From JBHJHP01 sp042219855 (GTDB lineage Bacteria > Bacteroidota > Bacteroidia > Bacteroidales > UBA5342): a DNA stretch of 64,000 nucleotides. Below are positions 26,346 to 35,041 of this stretch, piece by piece; position 1 is the stretch's first letter; the number at the start of each line of letters is the position of its first letter. The translations under genes were made by a program, and so were the position numbers. Location of the stretch: contig NZ_JBHJHP010000004.1 of assembly GCF_042219855.1 (NCBI RefSeq), positions 1 to 64,000 on the forward strand, in the 5' to 3' direction. Under the pieces are notes generated by a model. The model had not been told where the DNA came from, made no database searches, and saw nothing but the letters and a program-made list of their open reading frames with translations.

Positions 26346-28367
26346 ATGCTACCTGAACGGAGAATGCAGATGCTGATGAAGAAATATACAGGAATCATAC
26401 TGGCTTTCATGTTCTCACCTGGGATGTTTGCTCAGATAACACCACAGCAGGCACTGGAACAAATGGGACGGGGAATCAACATGGGCAATACACTGGAAGC
26501 ACCAGAGGAAGGTTCATGGGCTCCCGCAGCACAGGAATACTTTTTTGAAGATTACAAAACTGCTGGTTACAGCACCGTACGAATTCCGGTAAGGTGGTAT
26601 ACACATACCGAAGAATCGGCGCCATATAAAATTTCCGAATCATGGATGAACCGTGTGGAGACCATCGTGGACTGGGCACTGAATCAGGGCTTTTTTGTGA
26701 TCATCAATGCCCATCACTCCGAACCGGTAAAAGAGGACTATGAAGGACAAAAGGAACGTTGGGACAGCATTTGGAGCCAGGTAGCAGTCAGATTTAAGGA
26801 TAAACCGGATAAACTGTTCTTTGAACTGATGAATGAGCCCAACGGCTGGACTGTTGATAATGTGAATGCGTATAATCATCGCGTTCTTGGTATCGTCCGT
26901 AAAACTAATCCGACACGCATTGTTGTACTGGCCGGTAATAACTGGTCTTCAGCCAATGATATGGTCAATCCCGAAGTCATATTTCCGGATGATCCGTATC
27001 TGTTTGGCACGTATCATTCCTACGATCCCTGGGAATTCGGTGGACAGGGTAAGGGGACCTGGGGAACCGCCGCGGACAAGAATGCAATTGCTTCCATGTT
27101 CACTAAGGTACGTACCTGGTCGGATCAGACCGCAATACCTGTTTTACTGGGAGAATTCGGTTCAACTTATGTCAACGATGACGGTGGCGACAGCGACCTG
27201 AACTCCAGGTTTCGCCATTATGCCTGTTTCGTTGAAAATGCTATAAAAAACAAGGTTGCATTTACCGTGTGGGATGATAATGGCTGGTTCCAGGTTTACA
27301 TGAGGCAAACACGGAAGTGGAAAGAGTGGAATGACATCATCTTACACTATTCCCCGCAAAGTGTGACGGATTTTACAGCTGAAATGCAGCCGGATTCTTC
27401 CGTAATTCTATCATGGGTAAATCAGGCCAGTACGTACGACAGCCTGACGATTCAGCGGAAACTGGCAGGAGGGAATTATATAACCATAGGTAGCGTTGTG
27501 CCGGGCGTGAACCGGTTTACAGATTCAACGCTGGCTACCGGGCGGGAATACTATTTCCGTGTCATGACCCATCAAAGCGATACGGCTGTTTCATGGGGCT
27601 ATCCCCAGATCATAAATGCAGTGGCTCCTGTTATAAGGGCGCCGTTCAACACTGCTCCTTTATCTATACCCGGAACAATTCAGGCAGAGGAGTTCGATAA
27701 AGGGGATGAAGGTGATGCTTATCATGATTCGGATCCTGAGAACCAGGGAGGTGCTTTCAGATCAAATACGGGTGTGGATATTGAAGCACGTACCGATGGA
27801 GGTTTCCAGCTGGCTTATGTTGAACCGGATGAGTGGCTCGAATTTACAGTGAATATTGATAAAACCACGGATTATATCATTACAGCACATGTGGCATCAG
27901 CTGAAGATGGTGGAACATTCAGGATGGTGTTTGAACGCGGTAAGGCCAGGATTTGGACGGTTCCGGCAACCGGAGACTGGCAGCAAAATACGGAAGTTAC
28001 GCAGGATAAACTGAGGCTGCCGGAAGGACAACAGGTCATGCGGATTGAAATAATAGAAGGTGCTTTTAATATCGATAAATTTGAGTTCCGTGATGCCAAT
28101 GCCCTGGCACTGAATAAAAATAAGACCAACCATTTTCAACTCTACCCTAATCCGACTTCTGGAAGCATTTCTGTTACAAGTCCCGGATTCAGGTTTAACA
28201 GAATTGAAATTATCGGAGCAGACGGAAGGAAAGTCTATCGTGAATTCCTTCCTGTCCCTGTGTCAGAAACATTGAAAATAACACCGCCATTGAGTACCGG
28301 AATCTACATTGTACAAATTGGTCACGATGACAGAATGCTCTCCGGAATTCTGGAGGTAAAAAAATAA
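26346..28367 (+). CDS. GH5 endoglucanase with CBM6 and T9SS tail
   Basis: 673 residues from the first ATG; Met-11 (26376, MKKYTGII) is the likelier start because a signal peptide begins there. GH5 domain (~35-335): GRGINMGNTLEAP, RIPVRW, NAHH, acid/base Glu-164 in FELMNEPNGW, HSYDPWEF, nucleophile Glu-270 in LLGEFGS, VWDDNGWF. Then an FN3-like linker domain (~345-430), a CBM6-type module (~440-590, IPGTIQAEEFDKG ... VEPDEWLEFTVNI) and a T9SS type-A tail (FQLYPNPTSG). GH5 enzymes cut beta-glucans or mannans; in this locus a beta-1,3- or beta-1,4-linked glucan is likely. Four bp before the GH16 gene. Confidence 0.9.
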   Translation: MLPERRMQMLMKKYTGIILAFMFSPGMFAQITPQQALEQMGRGINMGNTLEAPEEGSWAPAAQEYFFEDYKTAGYSTVRIPVRWYTHTEESAPYKISESWMNRVETIVDWALNQGFFVIINAHHSEPVKEDYEGQKERWDSIWSQVAVRFKDKPDKLFFELMNEPNGWTVDNVNAYNHRVLGIVRKTNPTRIVVLAGNNWSSANDMVNPEVIFPDDPYLFGTYHSYDPWEFGGQGKGTWGTAADKNAIASMFTKVRTWSDQTAIPVLLGEFGSTYVNDDGGDSDLNSRFRHYACFVENAIKNKVAFTVWDDNGWFQVYMRQTRKWKEWNDIILHYSPQSVTDFTAEMQPDSSVILSWVNQASTYDSLTIQRKLAGGNYITIGSVVPGVNRFTDSTLATGREYYFRVMTHQSDTAVSWGYPQIINAVAPVIRAPFNTAPLSIPGTIQAEEFDKGDEGDAYHDSDPENQGGAFRSNTGVDIEARTDGGFQLAYVEPDEWLEFTVNIDKTTDYIITAHVASAEDGGTFRMVFERGKARIWTVPATGDWQQNTEVTQDKLRLPEGQQVMRIEIIEGAFNIDKFEFRDANALALNKNKTNHFQLYPNPTSGSISVTSPGFRFNRIEIIGADGRKVYREFLPVPVSETLKITPPLSTGIYIVQIGHDDRMLSGILEVKK

Positions 28368-28371
28368 TACT

Positions 28372-30369
28372 ATGAATAAACGAATTTTCATACTTTGTTT
28401 TGCAATTTTAGCAGGTTTCTCCAGCGTTGTAGCACAATGTTATGAACTGGTCTGGGCTGATGAATTTAACTATTCAGGCGCACCGGATCCTGCCAAATGG
28501 ACGCATGAGGTAAACGGCGATGGCGGAGGAAACAATGAATTGCAGTATTACACGGATAACCTGAATAATTCTAGGGTTGTTGACAGCATGCTGATTATTG
28601 AGGCACGCAAGGAAAACTACCTTGGGAAAGCATATACTTCAGCACGTCTGATTTCATACAATAAAGCGTCATTTAAATATGGCAGGATGGAAGCCAGGAT
28701 AAAACTGCCTTACGGTCAGGGCATCTGGCCTGCTTTCTGGATGATGGGCAACAATATCTTTACGGGAACCGGCTGGCCATCGTGCGGTGAGATTGATATC
28801 ATGGAGATGATAGGTGGCGGAGAAGGCCGCGATGATAAAATTTACGGCACAGTTCACTGGTCTGATGCCAGTGGTAATCATGCGCAGTATGGCGGTTCAA
28901 AACAGTTGCCCACTGGTATTTTTAACGATGCATTTCACGTATTTTCCATAGAGTGGACCGAAACCTATATCAAGTGGTTTTTGGATGATGTGCAGTATGC
29001 AGTGGTGAGCATTACGCCTGATCATATGTCAGAGTTTCACAATGACTTTTTTATCCTTCTTAATCTCGCGGTCGGTGGAAACTGGCCGGGAAATCCGGAT
29101 GGATCAACAACCTTTCCTCAACAGATGTGGGTGGATTATGTCAGGGTTTATCAGGTTGGATCCGACCCTGCAATAGAAGGACCGGCAGAAGTGATCCCTC
29201 GTCAGGAAGGAGCTGAGTTCAGCCTGATTAATAATCCGGAATATCAATATGAATGGCTGGTGCCTGATGGTGCTGAAATCATTTCAGGACAGGGAACATC
29301 TTCGGTTACAGTTAACTGGGGCTGTAGTGCGGATACTGTAAAGTGTGTGCTGACCACACCCTGTTCAACTAAAAACCTGGCTTACCCGGTGGAGCTCGCT
29401 GAGGTCATCATGAGTGGGGAAAATACGGTCAGCGCTTATCAGAAAAACATCGTGTATCAGGTGCCTCATGCAGCGCATACAGATTATACCTGGATTTTGC
29501 CTGAGGGCGTGACATCAGAAAAAAAGGACTCCAGCACGATCTTCGTGAACTGGGGTGGAACTGATGGAACCCTAAAAGTAATGATTGGCAATTCCTGTGG
29601 AACAGATAGTGCTGAAATGGAGGTGGATGCAATTGCACAGCTGCCGTATCTGGATCAGCCGCTAACAATACCGGGAGACATACGGTCGGTATATTTTGAT
29701 CAGGGAGGAGAAGGAATTGCATATCACGATACCGATGAAGGGAATAACGGCCCGGGACTTCGCCAGGATGAAGATGTGGATACGGAAGATGGAGATGGTA
29801 CCGGTAATATCGGCTGGACATTTCCGGGAGAATGGCTGGAATACAGCGTGAAGGTTGAGGCAGATGGCCTGTACGATATCATGTGCAGAACAGCAGGTCT
29901 TACCCGTGGAGGCAGTTTCCGGCTGTTAATGAACGGGCGCGATCTCACCGGGGAAAAAGTAGCTTCTACTGCCAGCTCGTGGACGCAGTTTCGCTCCATG
30001 TACATCAGGGAAATACAGCTATTTGAAACAGATACCATGTTAAGACTGGAAATTATAAATGGAGATTTTAACATGGCAAACATGAATTTTACACGTTCAA
30101 CAACACCTTTGGATAAAAACACGTCAGTAGCAGACTTAGCAGTTTTTCCCACGATAGTGACCAACAGGCTACACATTAGCAACATGGATACGGAGTACCG
30201 GTACCAGATTGCCAGTGTGAGCGGGAAAATTATACAGTCCGGGCGTGTTTTACCGGACGAGGTACTTTCTACCGGAAGCCTGGAGGCCGGTGTCTATATA
30301 TTGACCCTCCGGAATGCATATGAAAGGACATCAAAAAGATTCATCAAAGTCAGATCACAGAATTTATAA
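28372..30369 (+). CDS. GH16 beta-1,3-glucanase (laminarinase-like) with PKD-like and CBM6 domains, T9SS tail
   Basis: 665 residues. Signal peptide ends VVAQ. GH16 domain (~22-265): LVWADEFNYSGAPDPAKW, NELQYYT, GRMEARIKLPYGQGIWPAFW, catalytic motif E140-I-D-I-M-E145 (nucleophile Glu-140, acid/base Glu-145), NLAVGGNWPGNPD. The ExDxxE form with an extra Met (beta-bulge) is the laminarinase-type active site. Then two PKD/Ig-like domains (~270-425), a CBM6-type module (~430-575) and a T9SS tail (from ~584, here FPTIVTN rather than YPNP). An endo-acting secreted enzyme, probably the main cutter of beta-1,3-glucan in the locus. Confidence 0.92.
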   Translation: MNKRIFILCFAILAGFSSVVAQCYELVWADEFNYSGAPDPAKWTHEVNGDGGGNNELQYYTDNLNNSRVVDSMLIIEARKENYLGKAYTSARLISYNKASFKYGRMEARIKLPYGQGIWPAFWMMGNNIFTGTGWPSCGEIDIMEMIGGGEGRDDKIYGTVHWSDASGNHAQYGGSKQLPTGIFNDAFHVFSIEWTETYIKWFLDDVQYAVVSITPDHMSEFHNDFFILLNLAVGGNWPGNPDGSTTFPQQMWVDYVRVYQVGSDPAIEGPAEVIPRQEGAEFSLINNPEYQYEWLVPDGAEIISGQGTSSVTVNWGCSADTVKCVLTTPCSTKNLAYPVELAEVIMSGENTVSAYQKNIVYQVPHAAHTDYTWILPEGVTSEKKDSSTIFVNWGGTDGTLKVMIGNSCGTDSAEMEVDAIAQLPYLDQPLTIPGDIRSVYFDQGGEGIAYHDTDEGNNGPGLRQDEDVDTEDGDGTGNIGWTFPGEWLEYSVKVEADGLYDIMCRTAGLTRGGSFRLLMNGRDLTGEKVASTASSWTQFRSMYIREIQLFETDTMLRLEIINGDFNMANMNFTRSTTPLDKNTSVADLAVFPTIVTNRLHISNMDTEYRYQIASVSGKIIQSGRVLPDEVLSTGSLEAGVYILTLRNAYERTSKRFIKVRSQNL

Positions 30370-30398
30370 ATCCGCAAGATCCGATGCAGAAATAAAAC

Positions 30399-31949
30399 AT
30401 GAAAAAGACAGTTCCATACCCCGTAATACCTTTAGTGCATATCGTTTGTATCATGCATGAATTAAGAAAGTATGGCGTACGGGTTACAGGCGTTTTTTGC
30501 TTTATCCTGCTTCTGATATCAATACCTGATGCGGATGCACAAAAACGGGGTATTGCTTATGGCCATCATTCCCCGGAGGATATGGAGACCCTTGCGCCTG
30601 CTGTCTCCTGGTGGTATAACTGGTCAGAAACACCGGAGAGCACTGTCGCTGATGTATACGGCGATTATGGCTTTGACTTTGTTCCGATGACCTGGAACGG
30701 ATCATTTAATGAAAGCAAACTACGGACATTCCTTGATAAGCATCCGGAAACCAAATATCTACTGGCCTTCAATGAGCCCAACTTTCTGGATCAGGCTAAT
30801 ATGAAACCATCCCAGGTTGCAGCGATCTGGCCACGGCTGGAAGCTATTGCTGCTGATTACAACCTTGAGATTGTTGGTCCGGCAGTTAATTTCTGTAACA
30901 GCTGCGTATCTGAAAATGGCACTACCTATACAGATCCTGTTCAGTACCTGGATGATTTTTTTGCGGCCTGCCCCGATTGTCAGGTCGATCATATTGCGGT
31001 GCATTGCTATATGAACCATGCCAGTGCTTTGGAATGGTATATCTCTTTATTTGAAAAATACAACAAGCCCATTTGGCTGACAGAGTTCTCAGGCTGGGAA
31101 TATAACGATGCCATAAATTCCCAGGAAGATCAGATCAGCTTTATGATGGAGGCTGTGGAGTTTCTGGAAAACAGTCCGGAAGTGTTCCGGTATGCCTGGT
31201 TTATCGGACGGACATCAGGTGGGATTCAGAGTTTTCCATACATCGATTTGCTGGGGGCAAACGGACAACTTACCGATTTGGGTCAGACCTATAAAGCGAT
31301 GCCGGTACATGATACCGCAAGAGTGGTGCAGGTTCCTGCACGGATAGAAGCGGAAGATTATAATCGTGCATTGGGAATGAAGATTGAACGCACATCAGAC
31401 CAGGACGGGGTGATGGATGTAACCGATGTGCAGATCAACGATTATCTGGAGTACAGAATAGATGTTCCGGCAGACGGGACATATAATTTTGATATCCGGG
31501 TTTCGTCAACACGAAGAACTGCACTAAAAGTCTATGTGGATGGATCAGCTGTCTTAACACATCAGATTCCGGATAATGATGGCTGGGATAACTGGTCAAC
31601 CGTGACAAAAACGATCGATCTGTCGCAGGGCATACATACCTTAAAGCTGGTTGCCCTGGGCAGCGGCTTTAATCTGAATTGGGTTGAAATCAGGAATCAG
31701 ACCGCACAGAAACTGGATGAGAAGCCGGGCACTGCCGTTATTTTAAATGCATCAGCTAATGATGTACTGATTATTTCCGGCACATCTGCTTCCGCAAACA
31801 GAGTACAGATTTATAATATTGACGGTATTCCTGTGCTGAAACAGGAGAATGCCACACAAATTGATTTGGGTACCCTGGTGCCGGGCATTTATGTTGTGGA
31901 GGTCAATGCTGATAACCACCGGATTTTAAAAAAAATTGTGAAGCAATAA
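30399..31949 (+). CDS. GH128-like beta-1,3-glucanase (Asl1-type catalytic core) with CBM6 and T9SS tail
   Basis: 516 residues from the first ATG; Met-19 (30453) gives a more normal signal peptide (VFCFILLLISIPDADAQ). Catalytic core ~48-310: KRGIAYG, WWYNWSETPE, VPMTWNG, acid/base Glu-126 in LLAFNEPNF, HIAVHCYMN, nucleophile Glu-229 in IWLTEFSGWEY. This pattern is that of glycosyl-hydrolase catalytic core / GH128 enzymes, which act on beta-1,3-glucan. A CBM6-like module covers ~320-435 (RIEAEDYNRALG ... NLNWVEI) and a T9SS tail ~445-516. Its stop codon directly touches the next start (TAAATG). GH128 family membership is by motif, not search. Confidence 0.85.
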   Translation: MKKTVPYPVIPLVHIVCIMHELRKYGVRVTGVFCFILLLISIPDADAQKRGIAYGHHSPEDMETLAPAVSWWYNWSETPESTVADVYGDYGFDFVPMTWNGSFNESKLRTFLDKHPETKYLLAFNEPNFLDQANMKPSQVAAIWPRLEAIAADYNLEIVGPAVNFCNSCVSENGTTYTDPVQYLDDFFAACPDCQVDHIAVHCYMNHASALEWYISLFEKYNKPIWLTEFSGWEYNDAINSQEDQISFMMEAVEFLENSPEVFRYAWFIGRTSGGIQSFPYIDLLGANGQLTDLGQTYKAMPVHDTARVVQVPARIEAEDYNRALGMKIERTSDQDGVMDVTDVQINDYLEYRIDVPADGTYNFDIRVSSTRRTALKVYVDGSAVLTHQIPDNDGWDNWSTVTKTIDLSQGIHTLKLVALGSGFNLNWVEIRNQTAQKLDEKPGTAVILNASANDVLIISGTSASANRVQIYNIDGIPVLKQENATQIDLGTLVPGIYVVEVNADNHRILKKIVKQ

Positions 31950-33473
31950 ATGAAGCCTGAACAAAAACATACACGTTTTACGTGGTTCCCCTTTGGGGTT
32001 ACTGTCATGCTTTGCTTTTTTATGGGGCAGGGTATAAGCAGCCAGGATTTTGTACAGGTAAATATTGAAATTGAGCAGGATAGTATTGATGAACTGGAAT
32101 CACATCCATATACCAACGAAGACGTGCACGGAAACTTTACCGCTGATGATCTGAGGATTGATAATGTTGAAATACATTACCGTGGTGCTTATTATTTGTA
32201 TACACTGATGCAGCAGGGCGACTTCAGAAACTGGAAAATCAAAACGTCAAAACTGAACCGCTACAACAACCGGAGGGAATGGAATTTTAATTACGAGCTA
32301 AACCTGCGTCAGCGGCTGGCATATCTGCTCATGGATGCAGCCGGGGTTCCCTGTGTTACCGCTCAGCATGTCATCCTTTCCGTTAACGGTAAACGGCAGG
32401 GCGTATACCTTCAGTATGAGGATCCGGATAATAAACGCTGGTTAACCGATACGTTTGGCGATAACAACGGAGACCTGTACAAAGCAGCATACGATATGCC
32501 GGATGAAATAAAGTATTTTGCAGACCTGACTTTCCTGGGGAATGCTTACAGTGATTACTTTCTGCATTATCGCAAGCAAACCAACAATAATGACGAAGAG
32601 GAATTTGATTACAGTTCGATTCGTGATTTTACGTATTTAATCAGCTACACACCTGAAGATCAGTTTGCTGAAATGATTCGCCGGAATTTTGATGTGGATG
32701 CATTCCTGAATTACCTGGTTGTGGCTAATTTCATGGCTCATTGGGACGGTTACCCTTTCAGACCCAAAAACTACTTTTTATACCAGACCCCAAATGATAA
32801 AATGTGGCACTTTATACCCTGGGATATGGATGCCACCTTTCAGCGTTCAGGCCACTTTAACAGCATCGGAACTAATGGAAGTGTATTTCATTATTTCGAT
32901 GGCTACGAACCCTACAATAAGGTGGAGGGGGAACCGGTGGAACGACCACTGGTGTGGAACATGATGAAAGATTCCCTTATTAGAAATCAATATATCGCAA
33001 CATATAAAAGCGCACTGAACAGCTATCTGGGGACGGATTTTCTCAATGCAACCCTGGATTCATTATGGCTGGCTATCCGCAATAATGTAAGTCGTTATGA
33101 AAGCAGCACCTTTCATAATGACATGGATGATATGAAATCATTTATCGATGATCGCATCAGTAATGTTACTGCTGAACTCAGCGAATATGACGTACAAACC
33201 GGGTATAAACCTCCGGTATTAAGAGGCGGAATCAACAACCTTCTGGTTTATCCTAATCCTTCTTCCGGTCCGGTACATGTGCGGTATAGTTCTGAACATA
33301 GAAATAGCAGAATTACACTGTATGATATGACCGGTAAGGCCATTTACCAGCGCATGTATCAGGGGCATTCCGTTGAAGAAATTGTTGATCCGGAGCAGTA
33401 TACTAAAGGAATCTACATGTTGGTTATAACCTCCGGAAATGACATGACGCGGGTTAAAATCATTTTAAAATGA
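31950..33473 (+). CDS. CotH-family protein kinase-like secreted protein with T9SS tail
   Basis: 507 residues. Signal segment ~10-31, then VNIEIEQDSIDEL, a typical CotH opening; CotH-like core with VEIHYRGAYY, NWKIKTSKL, VILSVNGKRQGVYLQYED, and the metal-binding/catalytic stretch FIPWDMDATFQ; C-terminal T9SS domain (LLVYPNPSSGPVHV ... GIYMLVITSG). CotH proteins in spores and some secreted proteins are atypical kinases; in Bacteroidota their targets are unknown. Here it sits inside a glucanase operon, abutting the GH128-like gene and overlapping the GH30 gene by 4 bp (ATGA), so it is translated with them. Possible roles: modifying a secreted enzyme or a structural role (inference). Confidence 0.85.
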   Translation: MKPEQKHTRFTWFPFGVTVMLCFFMGQGISSQDFVQVNIEIEQDSIDELESHPYTNEDVHGNFTADDLRIDNVEIHYRGAYYLYTLMQQGDFRNWKIKTSKLNRYNNRREWNFNYELNLRQRLAYLLMDAAGVPCVTAQHVILSVNGKRQGVYLQYEDPDNKRWLTDTFGDNNGDLYKAAYDMPDEIKYFADLTFLGNAYSDYFLHYRKQTNNNDEEEFDYSSIRDFTYLISYTPEDQFAEMIRRNFDVDAFLNYLVVANFMAHWDGYPFRPKNYFLYQTPNDKMWHFIPWDMDATFQRSGHFNSIGTNGSVFHYFDGYEPYNKVEGEPVERPLVWNMMKDSLIRNQYIATYKSALNSYLGTDFLNATLDSLWLAIRNNVSRYESSTFHNDMDDMKSFIDDRISNVTAELSEYDVQTGYKPPVLRGGINNLLVYPNPSSGPVHVRYSSEHRNSRITLYDMTGKAIYQRMYQGHSVEEIVDPEQYTKGIYMLVITSGNDMTRVKIILK

Positions 33474-34972
33474 AAAAAGAAAACAAAATAAAAACACATA
33501 ACATGAAAGGCTATATAGGAGCAGTCGTTTTGGGAATCATCCTCTCATCTTGTGGCACAAGGCATGTAAAGGATGATGTGGCAAAGCGCACAGATGATGT
33601 ATTTTCGGCTAAAGGGAAAACAGCAACGGTGTACACCACGGCAATGCATACCGGTTCAAGGTTACAAAAAACGGGAAAGTATAAATTTGAAAAAGGAAAG
33701 CAGGCCCTTGAAACGCAAAAATCTGTATTTGTGAATCCGCATAAAACATTTCAGACTTTTATGGGTGTTGGAGGAGCCATTACGGATGCCTCTGCCGAAG
33801 TATTTGCAAAACTGCCTGAGGAAAAACAGCAGGAATTGCTTGACGCCTATTACGCTGAAACGGGTATAAATTATCGCCTGCTCCGGGTCTCTATCCATAG
33901 TGCTGATTTCGGATCAGAAAGCTTTACTTATGTATCTGACGAAGATCCGGAACTAAAGACTTTCTCCATTGCTCACGACATGAAATACAGGATTCCGATG
34001 ATTCATCGTGCCCTGGAGACTGCCGGAGGAAAACTGACAACCTATGCCAGTCCATGGAGTCCGCCACCGTTTATGAAAAGCAATGGTGAAATGCTGCATG
34101 GAGGTAAACTGTTGCCTGAGTATTACCAGCCCTGGGCTAACTATTTTGTAAAGTTTATTGAGGCTTACGAAAAAGAAGGTATTCCCGTTTGGGGGGTAAC
34201 TATTCAGAATGAACCAATGGCGGTTCAACGCTGGGAATCCTGCATTTACACTGCTGAGGATGAGCGTGATTTTTTGAAAAACTACCTAGGACCAACGTTT
34301 GAGAATAAGGGGTTAATGGACAAGAAGATCATCGTTTGGGATCATAACAGGGATCTTGTTTTTAACCGTGCCAACACCATATTAAACGATCCTGAAGCCG
34401 CTAAATATGTCTGGGGAATTGGTTTTCACTGGTACGAAAACTGGTCGGGCGGAGATCCCAAATATGATAATCTTGAAAAAGTATGGGAGGCATATCCTGA
34501 TAAAAACCTTATGTTTACAGAGGGTTGTAACGAGAAGTTTGATCCGGAGAAATACCAGTACTGGCCCAATGCTGAACGTTATGGGGAGTCGATGATCCAT
34601 GATTTTAACAGTGGTACGGTAGGCTGGACCGACTGGAATATCTTACTGGATGAGAATGGCGGACCCAATCATGTCGGTAATTTCTGTTTTGCTCCGGTTC
34701 ATGCCGATACGCGGACCGGGGAGCTGATCTTTACCCCGGCATATTATTACATCGGACACTTTTCGAAATTTATTGAACCAGGTGCCAAACGAGTGAGTAC
34801 GGCAACAAGTATCAGCTTCCTCCAAAGTACATCGTTCCGGAACCCGGATGGTAAAATGGTGACCGTTGTGATGAATGATACAGATAAGGACATAGATTAT
34901 TTGTTGTATGTGAATATGCAGTCTGTGAACGTTAAGATTCCGGCCAGAGCTATTCAGACCGTAGTCTATTAA
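33470..34972 (+). CDS. GH30 glucanase, lipoprotein (probable beta-1,6-glucanase)
   Basis: 500 residues. Lipobox LSSC (Cys-28); Met-12 is an alternative start. GH30 barrel: FMGVGGAITDASAEVF, RLLRVSIHSADF, YASPWSPPPFMKSNGEM, acid/base Glu-248 in VTIQNEPMA, HWYENWSGG, nucleophile Glu-351 in LMFTEGCNEK, GWTDWNILLDENGGPNH; C-terminal beta domain ending RAIQTVVY. GH30 includes beta-1,6-glucanases and glucosylceramidases; with laminarinase-type neighbours, removal of beta-1,6 branches from a beta-1,3/1,6-glucan is the most likely job (inference). Lacks a T9SS tail, unlike most neighbours, so it is probably membrane-anchored. Confidence 0.9.
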   Translation: MKKENKIKTHNMKGYIGAVVLGIILSSCGTRHVKDDVAKRTDDVFSAKGKTATVYTTAMHTGSRLQKTGKYKFEKGKQALETQKSVFVNPHKTFQTFMGVGGAITDASAEVFAKLPEEKQQELLDAYYAETGINYRLLRVSIHSADFGSESFTYVSDEDPELKTFSIAHDMKYRIPMIHRALETAGGKLTTYASPWSPPPFMKSNGEMLHGGKLLPEYYQPWANYFVKFIEAYEKEGIPVWGVTIQNEPMAVQRWESCIYTAEDERDFLKNYLGPTFENKGLMDKKIIVWDHNRDLVFNRANTILNDPEAAKYVWGIGFHWYENWSGGDPKYDNLEKVWEAYPDKNLMFTEGCNEKFDPEKYQYWPNAERYGESMIHDFNSGTVGWTDWNILLDENGGPNHVGNFCFAPVHADTRTGELIFTPAYYYIGHFSKFIEPGAKRVSTATSISFLQSTSFRNPDGKMVTVVMNDTDKDIDYLLYVNMQSVNVKIPARAIQTVVY

Positions 34973-35041
34973 AATGATTATGTTGTAAACAGTTTAAAGT
35001 GATAGGTTAAGTACTAAACCAGAAGGAAGAATCGATACAAA

